DNA of 64,000 nt, from NCBI GenBank assembly GCA_964653595.1, contig CAZZHH010000015.1, forward strand, positions 5,156 through 69,155, written 5' to 3'. The DNA comes from JBAXTE01 sp964653595 (GTDB taxonomy: Bacteria > Bacteroidota > Bacteroidia > Bacteroidales > WCHB1-69). The notes beneath the pieces are model-generated. The model made no database searches. It was not told the DNA's origin and was given only the letters and a program-made list of their open reading frames with translations. The position numbers were made by a program, and so were the translations under genes. Positions 8,477-17,570 of this stretch are shown piece after piece (position 1 is the stretch's first letter; each line of letters begins with the position of its first letter).

Positions 8477-8542
8477 ATGAATAAAAATATGAAACCGCCA
8501 CTTCGTGTACAACTTGTTTATCGGAACTCAGAATATGGCTAA
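8477..8542 (+). other. Possible 21-codon leader ORF
   Basis: An ATG-started frame (MNKNMKPPLRVQLVYRNSEYG) lies in the predicted 5' leader of the secreted-protein cluster. It has no signal or membrane segment. It could be a leader peptide, a decayed gene start or chance. Confidence 0.2.
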
Positions 8543-8602
8543 TTATCAAACAATTATATGATATTTATTTAAACTAAAATTATGAACTAAATCAAATAAA
8601 TT

Positions 8603-9541
8603 ATGAAAAAACTATTATTAATCACATATATGTTGGCCTTTCTGGCGAACATCAAAGGGCAGAATTACATTCCTTTCCCAACTTTAAATACAGTTTGGAG
8701 TGAGCATTTCAGGGCTCCAGTTTCCACAAGTTTAACCTCATATTATTACCGAAATATACTTGCAGATAAAGACACGATAATTGGTGCTAAAACCTATCAT
8801 CAACTATTTTATAGCCATTCGGATACAGTGTATAGCGAAAATTCATCTGCAGTTTATAATGGGGGATTAAGAGAGAGTAATCGTCAAGTGTTTTATTTGC
8901 CTAAAGATTCTGTAAGTGAATATCTTCTTTATGATTTTTCTTTACAGGTTGGAGATATGATAAAATATGATTACTCTGTTTATTCACATCAAATGGGATT
9001 GGGTCAATTGGATTCTTTATTTGTTTCAAGTATAGATTCAGTTTTAATTCTTGATGGTTCATATCGGAAAAGAATTAACTTCTCATCACAAAGCACATCC
9101 TTCACATTAACTTGGACATATTGGATTGAAGGAGTTGGAAATAACATGGGGCTACTTTGTCCTATCGCTGCATTGCCAACAAATGGTCTAAATTATTTAT
9201 TAGGTTGTTTAAAGCAAAATAACGAGATTATTTATTATGACAATTTATTTGACAATTGTTATCCTGTTAACCAAAGCGTTTTTGAATTTTCCAAGCAAAA
9301 TGAGATTACAATAAGTCCCAACCCGGTGCAGGATTATTGCAAAATCCAATGGGATGATAACAATATCCAATTTGATAGAATACTAATTTACGATGTTTAT
9401 GGACGAATCGTTTTCTCTGAAAAAATTGACCAAAATAATGAAATCATTATTGATTGCAGAAATTTCGGACAAGGAATGTACTTAGTTAATATTGTTGATC
9501 GAATTGGGAGCCAATCGACTTCTAAATTATTGATTTTATAA
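8603..9541 (+). CDS. T9SS cargo protein, tandem paralog 1
   Basis: A 312-residue exported protein of unknown function. It has a Sec signal peptide ending near LANIKGQ (residues 1-20), a beta-rich body (about 21-220) and a C-terminal type IX sorting domain (about 225-312: ISPNPVQDYCKI, YDVYGRIVFSE, GQGMYLVNIV). It would be exported by Sec, then carried across the outer membrane and anchored or released by T9SS. Residues 1-117 and the last ~85 are almost identical to paralog 2, while the middle (about 118-222) has diverged. It is the first gene of a probable four-gene operon; 19 bp separate it from paralog 2. No enzymatic motif was seen. Confidence 0.88.
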   Translation: MKKLLLITYMLAFLANIKGQNYIPFPTLNTVWSEHFRAPVSTSLTSYYYRNILADKDTIIGAKTYHQLFYSHSDTVYSENSSAVYNGGLRESNRQVFYLPKDSVSEYLLYDFSLQVGDMIKYDYSVYSHQMGLGQLDSLFVSSIDSVLILDGSYRKRINFSSQSTSFTLTWTYWIEGVGNNMGLLCPIAALPTNGLNYLLGCLKQNNEIIYYDNLFDNCYPVNQSVFEFSKQNEITISPNPVQDYCKIQWDDNNIQFDRILIYDVYGRIVFSEKIDQNNEIIIDCRNFGQGMYLVNIVDRIGSQSTSKLLIL

Positions 9542-9560
9542 CCATTAAAATTTAAAAATT

Positions 9561-10505
9561 ATGAAAAAACTGTTATTAATCACATATATGTTGGCTTTTC
9601 TAGCGAATATCAAAGGGCAGGATTATATTCCTTTCCCAACTTCAAATACAGTTTGGAGTGAACATTTTAAAGCTCCCGTTTCCACAAGTTTAACTTCATA
9701 TTATTACCGAAATATACTTGCAGATAAAGACACGATAATTGGTGCTAAAACCTATCATCAACTATTTTATAGCCATTCGGATACAGTGTATAGCGAAAAT
9801 TCATCTGCAGTTTATAATGGGGGAATAAGAGAGAGTAATCGTCAAGTGTTTTATCTACCTAAAGATTCTGTAAATGAATATCTTCTTTATGATTTTTCTT
9901 TACAGGTTGGAGATGCTTTAGCCTATAATTACTCGAAATTTGCTTCAGGATATCATTTATACCCGTATGACACATTGTTTGTGACAAGTATTGATTCTAT
10001 TTTAATTGAAAATGGATCGTATCGTAAAAGAATAAGATTTTCAGCACGTTTTGGAAACAATATAGAGCCAGTGTCATGGGCAAGTTGGATTGAAGGTATT
10101 GGATATGAGATGGGATTATTAATACCAATTGGCGATATTCCAACAAATGGTCAAAAATACACATTGGGTTGTTTAAAACAAAATAATGAAATCTTATATT
10201 ATAACGACTTATTTATTAATTGCTATCCGGTTAATGAAAGCGTTTTTGAATTTTCCAAGCAAAATGAGATTATAATAAGTCCCAACCCGGTGCAGGATTA
10301 TTGCAAAATCCAATGGGATGATAACAATATCCAATTTGATAGAATACTAATTTACGATGTTTATGGACGAATCGTTTTCTCTGAAAAAATTGACCAAAAT
10401 AATGAAATCATTATTGATTGCAGAAATTTCGGACAAGGAATGTACTTAGTTAATATTGTTGATCGAATTGGGAGCCAATCGACTTCTAAATTATTGATTT
10501 TATAA
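9561..10505 (+). CDS. T9SS cargo protein, tandem paralog 2
   Basis: A 314-residue near-copy of the preceding gene. Signal peptide and first ~117 residues, and the final ~85 residues including the T9SS sorting domain, are virtually identical to paralog 1 down to the DNA. The central ~105 residues differ (for example SYRKRIRFSARFGNN versus SYRKRINFSSQSTS). The 19-bp spacer before it is repeated exactly before paralog 3, marking a tandem duplication with the spacer included. Function unknown; probably a secreted or surface-attached binding protein. Confidence 0.88.
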   Translation: MKKLLLITYMLAFLANIKGQDYIPFPTSNTVWSEHFKAPVSTSLTSYYYRNILADKDTIIGAKTYHQLFYSHSDTVYSENSSAVYNGGIRESNRQVFYLPKDSVNEYLLYDFSLQVGDALAYNYSKFASGYHLYPYDTLFVTSIDSILIENGSYRKRIRFSARFGNNIEPVSWASWIEGIGYEMGLLIPIGDIPTNGQKYTLGCLKQNNEILYYNDLFINCYPVNESVFEFSKQNEIIISPNPVQDYCKIQWDDNNIQFDRILIYDVYGRIVFSEKIDQNNEIIIDCRNFGQGMYLVNIVDRIGSQSTSKLLIL

Positions 10506-10524
10506 CCATTAAAATTTAAAAATT

Positions 10525-11547
10525 ATGAAAAAACTGTTATTCTTTATCTTTATGTTAGCCTTTTTGGCTAATATCAAAGGGCAGGATTATATCCCGTTCC
10601 CTATGGACAGCACAATATGGTCTGTAAATACAACCAAATATTTTGTACATGGGGATACTGTCATAGCAAATAAGCATTATTCAAAAGTATGGATGCAAAC
10701 CGATTCCGTAGATTTTGAATTCGATATGGATAAAGCATTCTATTACGCAGCTATCCGAAATGATACTGCCAATCAAAAAGTGTATGGCGTATATAATAAG
10801 TCAGACTCCGTTTACTCTTATGATAATTGGAATCAGAGTTATACTGATCTAGAACCCATTTATTATAATTGTGATACCTGCGAACTATTGCTTTATAATT
10901 TTGACACAAGAACTTCTGCCGACACTTTTTTTGTCTATTCTTTCCCATTCATATCTAATCAACAAAACTTAAATTTCTTAAACCCGGCGAAAGCTAAAAG
11001 ATATCAACATCTAATGCAGTATAAAATAACATCTAGGTATGCTGTACAAGATACTGTGCAAGGGGTTATTAGAACAAAAATCATCCCTTATATAAAAGAT
11101 TGTAATGGAACTGATTGGTGGCTTGAAGGTATTGGCGGGAGCGCTGGCCTTTTTTCAACTGGAAACTATTGTACATTGTATGGTGGAGCAACTGAATTAT
11201 TGTGCGTATCAGAAAGAAACATGTTATTGTATCAGTTGGATACTTCATGCTATCGGATTTTATATAAATATCTGGGGGGTATTAATGAAAATCTAATTTC
11301 TGATAATTTCTCAATCTATCCAAATCCGATTACAGATAACCAATTTTGGATTAAGAACAATTCCATGACGAACGCTTCTGATCTTGTTGTTGAGCTTTTT
11401 GATATTTATGGTAAAAAAGTATTGAGTTCAATTATTGACAATTCAAATACTTCAATAATTACAAATAACCTTTCAAAAGGTGTTTTTATATATAGAATTT
11501 CTGATAAAACTAAAAATGTATCATATGGTAAAATTATTATATTGTAA
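10525..11547 (+). CDS. T9SS cargo protein, tandem paralog 3 (diverged)
   Basis: A 340-residue member of the same tandem family. It shares only the signal peptide and first mature residues (AFLANIKGQDYIPFP) plus the upstream spacer with the other two; the body is different and the sorting domain (about 260-340: FSIYPNPITDN, ELFDIYGKKV, KGVFIYRISD) is of the same type but not the same sequence. Several cysteines occur in the body (NCDTCELLL, KDCNGTDWW). Its 3' end overlaps the start of the metalloprotease gene, so the two are translationally linked. No catalytic motif was recognised. Confidence 0.85.
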   Translation: MKKLLFFIFMLAFLANIKGQDYIPFPMDSTIWSVNTTKYFVHGDTVIANKHYSKVWMQTDSVDFEFDMDKAFYYAAIRNDTANQKVYGVYNKSDSVYSYDNWNQSYTDLEPIYYNCDTCELLLYNFDTRTSADTFFVYSFPFISNQQNLNFLNPAKAKRYQHLMQYKITSRYAVQDTVQGVIRTKIIPYIKDCNGTDWWLEGIGGSAGLFSTGNYCTLYGGATELLCVSERNMLLYQLDTSCYRILYKYLGGINENLISDNFSIYPNPITDNQFWIKNNSMTNASDLVVELFDIYGKKVLSSIIDNSNTSIITNNLSKGVFIYRISDKTKNVSYGKIIIL

Positions 11548-14500
11548 AATAAGTATTGTGATAATTCTTGTTTTATTAAAATTTTGTGCTTATTCTCAAA
11601 ATTCTTGTGGCTTAGATTATACAAACACTAATTTGTTGCTTTCAAAATATATTCCAAACAGTAATACGCCAGTTAAAACGATACATCTTTCTTTTCATGT
11701 ATGGAGAAACGATAATGGAACGGGTAATTATTGGTTGAATCAACAAGAATATAGGGATACTTTACGATTTGCAATAAACCTAGTAAATAGGTATTATTCA
11801 GAAAATCAACCATTTAGCGATCCGATACCTAATGCTCTCTTCATTCCAGATACAAAAGTTAGATTTGTCGTGGACTCTGTATATTATTACAATAATACTA
11901 TTTTAGCTACGGGAACATGGGTTGATTCTTTTACTCTTACCGATACAGTAAAAAAGTATTTTCCTGAAAGGTTGCGAAGTTTTCCATATCACTTAACAAT
12001 AAATCCTGATACCACATATCAAGGTTCGTCTACATGTAATTGCAGTTCAACTCAGAGTATAATAACCTTACGACAAACACCATTAGCATACACAGGAAAT
12101 GAAGAATGGCGTTTTTGGAAGTTAGCTTCCCACATTTCGCATGAATTTGGCCACAACTTTAATTTAGGTCATACATATAATTCTGAAATAACGTATATTT
12201 ATGATCCCGAATTTTTATGGGATTTGTTTGGTCCTCAAAAACAATCATGGTGTACAACTGGGGATCAAGAACATGTGTGTTATCATGATGCAGGTCATAC
12301 ATGCGACCCATATTCAAGTGAAAACACGTGTACCAATAACTTAATGGGGGGAATAGTACTTAGCAGACATATTACAGCTCTTCAATGCGGTCGTATAAAT
12401 AGGGCATTGACAATCAATCCGATCAGAGATTATGCTTGGGGCTATCTTACGGTTCCTTATGAAATTACGACAACCGAACTTTGGGACCATAGTCCAAAAA
12501 TGTATCAGGATATTGTAGTAAAATCTGGCGCTACTTTAACCGTAACAGGTGAAATATTAATGCCATATCAAGGGAAAATCATTATAGAACAAGGTGGCAA
12601 ACTCATCATCGACGGTGGTATAATTAAATGTTCTAGTCCAGATAAATTATGGAAAGGTATCGAGGTATGGGGCACCGAAAACAAATCGCAACTTTCCACC
12701 GATCTCCAATATCAAGGGCAGGTGGAAATTAAGAACGGGGGTACGATAGAAAATGCGGAAGTGGGTGTTTATCTTGGCAAAAGAGATGCTTCGGGGAATG
12801 AGATATCTGGTTTTGGCGGGGGTCTGCTAAAAGCCAAGACGGCTGTGTTTAGAAACAATAAGGTTGCCGTTGAATTCCGTCAATACTTTGGTTATTTAAT
12901 CACGAATCCGGCTACCCACAAGCCTAATTTCTCGTATATCACATATTGCACCTTTGAAACAAATTCTTCTTGGAATTTTGCAAATACCTACCCGGATGCA
13001 TTTGTCAAGCTTAATGCGGTGGATGGAATTGCTTTTTCAGGTTGCACTTTCCAAAACACGGCACCTGCGAACTTTGCCGTGTATAACAGGGGCAAAGGAA
13101 TTGTATCGGAAGATGGCTATTTTTCATTGCAACAATATTGTGCCAGTCTTGTGTTGCCTTGTACCAATCTGGTAAGCAATACTTTTTCCAACTTGTATTA
13201 TGCCATAGATGCCAAGAAAACCTATTATGACTATTCGCTAACCATTCAAAATTCCGTTTTCAATTCAAATTATCGTGGCGTTTATGTAAACGCTATGCTA
13301 ACCCCGATAATAACATATAATACGTTCAGCATCCCCGATTATGATCCCAATATCACCACGGTATTGCCTACGGATAACCAACCGTATGGATTATACCTGA
13401 ATGCATCCACGGGTTATACTGTTGAAAACAATGCCTTTAACAGTGCCACAGCAAATAAATCCACCAAATACGGAGCGATTATCAACGGTTCGGGAGCAGC
13501 TAATAACCGAATTTACAGAAACACATTTACGAATCTGTATGTAGGGAGTGCGGCCCAAGGAAATAACAGAGGTACAGGTACTGGTTTAGTGTTCAAATGT
13601 AACGAATACACCAATTGTAGCAGAGATATCAGCATGTCTCCTTATAGTCGTTTTTATGGAGCAGCCTCATTATACCAAGGCAGTACTACCGAACCGGCGG
13701 CCAACTTGTTTTCACATGCAGGCACTCCACAATCGGATATTTATAATGAATCATGGACGGTGAATTATTATCATAATACTACTGCCACACCTGTTCCCAG
13801 TTGGGTTCCTGTAAATTATTCAACGTCCGTAGCATTGTTTAATACCAATATTGCATATAACAAAACAACGCAATGTCCGATTACCAGTGGTGGCGGAGGT
13901 AGTGGTGGCAGCGCCAAGGGTATTAACGGTTCGTATCTGGCCATTCAAGACCTTTCTGCTGAAATCGCAACAATCGAAAGCCAGTTAAGCAATCTTGTGG
14001 ATGGTGGAAACACGACTGTACTTTTAAATACCGTTGAAACATCACCTACATGGGAAGCGCTTTACTTAAGGAATGATTTGTTGAACAAATCTCCCTATTT
14101 GTCGGATACGGTTTTGATGACAACAGTCCAAAACGAATCGGCAATGCCACCTCTGATGCTTTCGGATGTATTAAAGGCAAACCCACATGCCATAAAATCG
14201 GAAAGTGTCAAGGAGAGCATAGAAAACAGACAGAATTCTATACCCGAGTATTTAATGAATGAAATTGAGAATAGCGGAAAATCCATATCGGCAAAAGAAC
14301 ATCTCGAAGCAAAAGCATTGATGCTCAGAAACAGAAGGGCTGCGGATGTTTATTCGTTAATCTCCGAATTCAGGGCCGATACATTAAACAAATATGCTGT
14401 TGACAGTATTTGTAGTTTATTGAATATTGAAACAACTTGTAATGCATTGTTTAACAAATATATACTCATGTTGCAGGCAAATAGGATTTCGACGGCGAAT

Positions 14501-15025
14501 GAGTATTTAAGTCAGATTGGGGATGCAGATTTGATCTTTTTGGCAACCTTGGCTAGCGATATAAAATCGAATTTTAAACGGCTGGATAGCTTGTCAGTAG
14601 CAGATATCAATCAATTATCTCAGATCGCCAACAACGAAGAGTCGTGTGGTAATTCCATCGCCCGTAATCTTTTACTGAAGTTGCACAAAATAAAATACAC
14701 AGAACCAATTTACGATATCTCTCATAGTGAAAGTAAGAAAATGGTGGGTAAAACACAAAAGGAAACGCAAGACAACCTGTTGTTTAGAATATACCCGAAC
14801 CCCGCAAAAGATTGGGTTATCGTATATTATAAAATTAAATCTTTTCCTTCTACCATTGAAGTATGTGATTTGTTGGGAAAAGTGATTTATTCAAAAGTTG
14901 TGGAGCAACAAGAAGGTGAGTTGATGATTGAAACGGCTTCATTCCCATCGGGAAACTATTTTGTAAAACTTTTATCGAAAGGGGCTGTTTTAAAAGTTGA
15001 AAAAATGACTATAAGTAATAAATAG
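11525..15025 (+). CDS. Secreted metzincin-type metalloprotease with beta-helix region and T9SS tail
   Basis: A ~1166-residue exported protease. Signal peptide about residues 1-25 (ends CAYSQ). The catalytic part carries the zinc motif HEFGHNFNLGH (about 206-216, HExxHxxGxxH) and the Met-turn NNLMGG, as in metzincins of the pappalysin/M43 kind, with many Cys nearby. Residues about 330-780 look like a right-handed beta-helix (repeated Asn/Gly-rich NTFxN and YRNTF turns), followed by a Ser/Gly linker, a helical region and the T9SS sorting domain (FRIYPNPAKDWV to the end). Starts ATG 11516 or 11525 both overlap the upstream gene; 11525 fits the signal peptide best, and a start at 11480 is less likely. 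The beta-helix section is GC-richer than the first third, which suggests domain mosaicism. Confidence 0.88.
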   Translation: MVKLLYCKISIVIILVLLKFCAYSQNSCGLDYTNTNLLLSKYIPNSNTPVKTIHLSFHVWRNDNGTGNYWLNQQEYRDTLRFAINLVNRYYSENQPFSDPIPNALFIPDTKVRFVVDSVYYYNNTILATGTWVDSFTLTDTVKKYFPERLRSFPYHLTINPDTTYQGSSTCNCSSTQSIITLRQTPLAYTGNEEWRFWKLASHISHEFGHNFNLGHTYNSEITYIYDPEFLWDLFGPQKQSWCTTGDQEHVCYHDAGHTCDPYSSENTCTNNLMGGIVLSRHITALQCGRINRALTINPIRDYAWGYLTVPYEITTTELWDHSPKMYQDIVVKSGATLTVTGEILMPYQGKIIIEQGGKLIIDGGIIKCSSPDKLWKGIEVWGTENKSQLSTDLQYQGQVEIKNGGTIENAEVGVYLGKRDASGNEISGFGGGLLKAKTAVFRNNKVAVEFRQYFGYLITNPATHKPNFSYITYCTFETNSSWNFANTYPDAFVKLNAVDGIAFSGCTFQNTAPANFAVYNRGKGIVSEDGYFSLQQYCASLVLPCTNLVSNTFSNLYYAIDAKKTYYDYSLTIQNSVFNSNYRGVYVNAMLTPIITYNTFSIPDYDPNITTVLPTDNQPYGLYLNASTGYTVENNAFNSATANKSTKYGAIINGSGAANNRIYRNTFTNLYVGSAAQGNNRGTGTGLVFKCNEYTNCSRDISMSPYSRFYGAASLYQGSTTEPAANLFSHAGTPQSDIYNESWTVNYYHNTTATPVPSWVPVNYSTSVALFNTNIAYNKTTQCPITSGGGGSGGSAKGINGSYLAIQDLSAEIATIESQLSNLVDGGNTTVLLNTVETSPTWEALYLRNDLLNKSPYLSDTVLMTTVQNESAMPPLMLSDVLKANPHAIKSESVKESIENRQNSIPEYLMNEIENSGKSISAKEHLEAKALMLRNRRAADVYSLISEFRADTLNKYAVDSICSLLNIETTCNALFNKYILMLQANRISTANEYLSQIGDADLIFLATLASDIKSNFKRLDSLSVADINQLSQIANNEESCGNSIARNLLLKLHKIKYTEPIYDISHSESKKMVGKTQKETQDNLLFRIYPNPAKDWVIVYYKIKSFPSTIEVCDLLGKVIYSKVVEQQEGELMIETASFPSGNYFVKLLSKGAVLKVEKMTISNK

Positions 15026-15066
15026 TTCATTCACATTTCCTATTTATATTCAATCATGCCTATTCG

Positions 15067-15093
15067 GTGCTTTAAAGCACGGTGCTACGCACC
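15067..15093. terminator. Palindrome and hairpin between convergent genes
   Basis: GTGCTTTAAAGCAC (15067-15080) is a perfect 14-bp palindrome, directly followed by the hairpin GGTGC-TAC-GCACC (15081-15093), which includes the stop codon of the minus-strand kinase gene. It probably limits read-through between the convergent genes; no T-run follows. Confidence 0.4.
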
Positions 15094-16509
15094 TTGTTCC
15101 CGATGCACCAAAACCACATTGATTGGATAAGCCACTTTGAGGTAATCGGCGATGCGTTGGGCAAAATAGACCGAACGGTGCTGACCGCCGGTGCAACCGA
15201 AGTTGATTTGAAGCGAAGTGAACCCACGTTCAATATAGTTCTCCACCGATAGATCCACCAGCGATTTTACATGGGTGTAATAGATGGTCACTTCTGGATA
15301 ACTTTCCAGGTATGCTTTCACATCGGCCTCCATGCCGGTTTTTGTTTTGTATTCCTCCAGTCGGCCTGGATTTGGCAACACCCGGCAATCAAAGATGAAT
15401 CCGCCGCCGTTGCCTGAATCGTCCTTGGGCAATCCCTTTTTGAAGGAGAAACTGCTTACAAACACCGTCAGCACTTTTGGAGAATCGGCAAATGCTCGGA
15501 GCCGCTCCGACATGGTCAGATTGGTCAGCAATTGCATCAGGGTCGGAATCTTGATTGGCAACTGTTTGTTCTTCAGAATCCACTCCAAATTGGCCAAGGC
15601 AAACGGAATGCTTTGCAAAAAATGTGTTTTCTTTTCGTAGTACCCTCTGAATCCATAAGCTCCGAGCGCCTGCATGATACGAATCAGCACAAATCCATAG
15701 TAATATTTCTCGAAAGCGGCTTTGTCTATCGGAATCAGTTTCTCTACTTCGCTGACATAGAGTTCGTACATCCTGTTGCGGAAATCCTGAGGCAGATCGG
15801 CTTTGGCATCGTATAGCAAGGAAGCGATGTCGTATTGCAACGCGCCCTTTCTCCCACCCTGATAGTCGATGAAATAGGGCTCTTCGTTGAGCAACATGAT
15901 GTTCCTCGACTGAAAATCACGATATAGGAAATAATTGTTGTCGGTCTGAAGCAAAAAGTCGCAGAAGGTATGAAAATCCTCTTCCAGACTCTGCTCGTCG
16001 AAAGGGATCTGAGCCAGTTTGAGGAAATAGTATTTAAAGTAATTCAAATCCCACATCATCGACTGACGATCGAACTCCTTGCGGGGATAACAATGGTTGT
16101 AATCGAATCCTTGATCCCCTTTGATCTGAAACTCCGGCAATGCTTTGACCACTTTTGTGTACATTGCTTCAACCTCATCAGCAATGGTTTGATCCACGCG
16201 ATGATCCATCAAAAAGGAGTATAACGTTTCATCTCCCAAATCGTTTTGAAGATAGACGTTTTTGCTCAAATCAGCAGCAAACACCTCCACCACCGGCAGA
16301 TTCTTATCCTTAAAATGGTTGGTGAACGCGATAAAAGCGGCATTCTCCTTTTCATCGGCATTGTACGTTCCAATCACCTGATGCGATTTCGAGATGATCC
16401 GATAATATTTTCTGTTCGACCCCGATTGAGGCAATAAATCACAAGAGATGGCTTCTTCGTGCGCCCATTCTTGGAAAAGTTCGATTAAGTCGGCTGGTAT
16501 CTGTTTCAA
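15085..16509 (-). CDS. Aminoglycoside-phosphotransferase-like (AmgK-type) kinase fused to RapZ C-terminal domain
   Basis: A 474-residue two-domain cytoplasmic protein. Residues about 10-310 are an APH-fold kinase: a nucleotide-binding loop (PQSGSNRKYYRI), the catalytic segment YRDFQSRNIML (Asp198, Asn203) and the metal-binding IDYQ (Asp215). Related bacterial kinases (AmgK) phosphorylate MurNAc/GlcNAc at the anomeric position during wall recycling. Residues about 345-474 match the C-terminal domain of RapZ (SFSFKKGLP, CRVLPNPGRL, CTGGQHRSV), which in E. coli senses glucosamine-6-phosphate; the RapZ P-loop domain is absent. The joint therefore suggests amino-sugar kinase activity or sensing (inference). 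No MurU-like nucleotidyltransferase lies beside it. It is GC-richer than its neighbours. Confidence 0.85.
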   Translation of the reverse strand: MKQIPADLIELFQEWAHEEAISCDLLPQSGSNRKYYRIISKSHQVIGTYNADEKENAAFIAFTNHFKDKNLPVVEVFAADLSKNVYLQNDLGDETLYSFLMDHRVDQTIADEVEAMYTKVVKALPEFQIKGDQGFDYNHCYPRKEFDRQSMMWDLNYFKYYFLKLAQIPFDEQSLEEDFHTFCDFLLQTDNNYFLYRDFQSRNIMLLNEEPYFIDYQGGRKGALQYDIASLLYDAKADLPQDFRNRMYELYVSEVEKLIPIDKAAFEKYYYGFVLIRIMQALGAYGFRGYYEKKTHFLQSIPFALANLEWILKNKQLPIKIPTLMQLLTNLTMSERLRAFADSPKVLTVFVSSFSFKKGLPKDDSGNGGGFIFDCRVLPNPGRLEEYKTKTGMEADVKAYLESYPEVTIYYTHVKSLVDLSVENYIERGFTSLQINFGCTGGQHRSVYFAQRIADYLKVAYPINVVLVHREQGA

Positions 16510-16527
16510 TGTTCTCTAATTTTAGGT

Positions 16528-16535
16528 CAAAAATA
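16528..16535 (-). promoter_or_regulatory. -7 box of the kinase/RapZ gene
   Basis: On the minus strand this reads TATTTTTG, an exact TAnnTTTG match, 18 bp before the ATG at 16509. Confidence 0.55.
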
Positions 16536-16591
16536 AGGAAAATAAATGTACCAACCTGCGTAATTATTCTGATTTAAAATTAGGTTTATTA

Positions 16592-16620
16592 TTTGGAGGC
16601 AATAAAAATATGTAACTTTG
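16592..16620 (+). promoter_or_regulatory. Promoter of the thioesterase gene
   Basis: TTTG (16592-16595) and TAACTTTG (16613-16620) form a -33/-7 pair with a 17-bp spacer, 21 bp before the ATG at 16642. Confidence 0.65.
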
Positions 16621-16641
16621 CAAAAAATAAAAATCACAAGA

Positions 16642-17064
16642 ATGAAAGTACAAACATTTGCCACCCACCGATTGGTAAAAAGTGAAGATTTAAACCACCA
16701 CGGAACATTATTTGCAGGTCGCACGGCAGAATGGTTTGTTGAATCCGGTTTTATCGGAATTTCAAGTTACCTGAACCCAAAAAACATCGTTTGTCTCAAA
16801 ATCCATGGCATGGAATTCAAATATCCGGTCAAAGGAGGTGAAACCATATTATTCAACAGCAAACTGGCATACACGGGAAAAAGCAGTTTGATCGTCAATG
16901 TAAGCGTTCTTCATGCCAAAGACCACCGTGTTTTGGTTGACGGGTTCATCAGTTTTGTTCATGTAGATGATACGACAAAACCATTGCCTCATGGCATCGA
17001 GTTAGATTTAGAGAGCGAAGCGGACAAACTCCTGTATGCAAAAGCAGCCATGCTGAAGAAATAA
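16642..17064 (+). CDS. Hotdog-fold acyl-CoA thioesterase
   Basis: A 140-residue cytoplasmic hotdog thioesterase of the acyl-CoA hydrolase (YciA/ACOT) type. The segment DLNHHGTLFAGRTAEWFVE matches the helix and Asn/His-Gly region of the family, followed by beta strands (HGMEFKYPVKGGETI; GFISFVHVDD). It probably releases free acid from an acyl-CoA; substrate length cannot be read. ATG 16642 is chosen since an earlier in-frame TTG (16618) is part of the -7 box. The gene is monocistronic, with a terminator 23 bp after the stop. Confidence 0.85.
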   Translation: MKVQTFATHRLVKSEDLNHHGTLFAGRTAEWFVESGFIGISSYLNPKNIVCLKIHGMEFKYPVKGGETILFNSKLAYTGKSSLIVNVSVLHAKDHRVLVDGFISFVHVDDTTKPLPHGIELDLESEADKLLYAKAAMLKK

Positions 17065-17087
17065 AGAAGATATTCAATATTCAAAAA

Positions 17088-17124
17088 AAGCCTGTCAAAT
17101 CTAAAAAAGTTGACAGGCTTATTA
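17088..17124 (+). terminator. Terminator after the thioesterase
   Basis: AAGCCTGTCAA (17088-17098) pairs perfectly with TTGACAGGCTT (17110-17120) around an 11-base loop, followed by ATTATATT. Confidence 0.8.
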
Positions 17125-17339
17125 TATTAAATCGGTATTAGCACCAATTCAGTGGAAAAACCAAACAATAAAAATAAAATACATTTCACTGTGTTGAGGA
17201 ACGTAAAATTCCGAATATTAAGAACATGATTTTTCTTTCAATTAAATCTGATGAGATTTCTCTCCACCTAAAAACGGATCGAAATGACGATTCGTTAACT
17301 AAAACCCTATGAGAGAAGGAAGTGAATTGTATTTTGACC

Positions 17340-17570
17340 GACGGAGCGTAGTTTGAAGAATTATTAAGGATTTCAAAATATTAGCAATACAGCAGGGGCG
17401 TTTACGTCCAAATTTGAAGCATTCAAGAAAGCTTTCAAACTATAAAATCATTATGCTTTAAATTTGCCTACCCTGCTATTGTATTGCTTTTATTTTGAAA
17501 TCTTTATGTATACAAATACATTCGCTCCGTCTTGACTTTTTGCTTACTTTTGCGTCAAGGCAAAAGTAAG
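17340..17570. repeat. Long imperfect inverted-repeat element plus hairpin in a 630-bp intergenic region
   Basis: The 17125-17752 gap has no credible gene. Inside it, nested arms pair over 192 bp: GACGGAGCG (17340-17348) with CGCTCCGTC (17523-17531); 17369-17397 with 17471-17502 (GATTTCAAAATA, AGCAATAC, GCAGGG conserved); AAATTTGAAGCAT (17410-17422) with ATGCTTTAAATTT (17453-17465). Directly beside it is an 11-bp perfect hairpin CTTACTTTTGC (17543-17553) with GCAAAAGTAAG (17560-17570). A further structure (ATTTTGC 17704-17710 with GCAAAAT 17744-17750, ATCACT with AGTGAT inside) lies just beyond the receptor stop and may terminate it. Confidence 0.75.

Noticed and set aside
15332..16437. Several plus-strand ORFs over the kinase/RapZ gene
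   Set aside because: They are shadows of a well-supported minus-strand gene with clear motifs.
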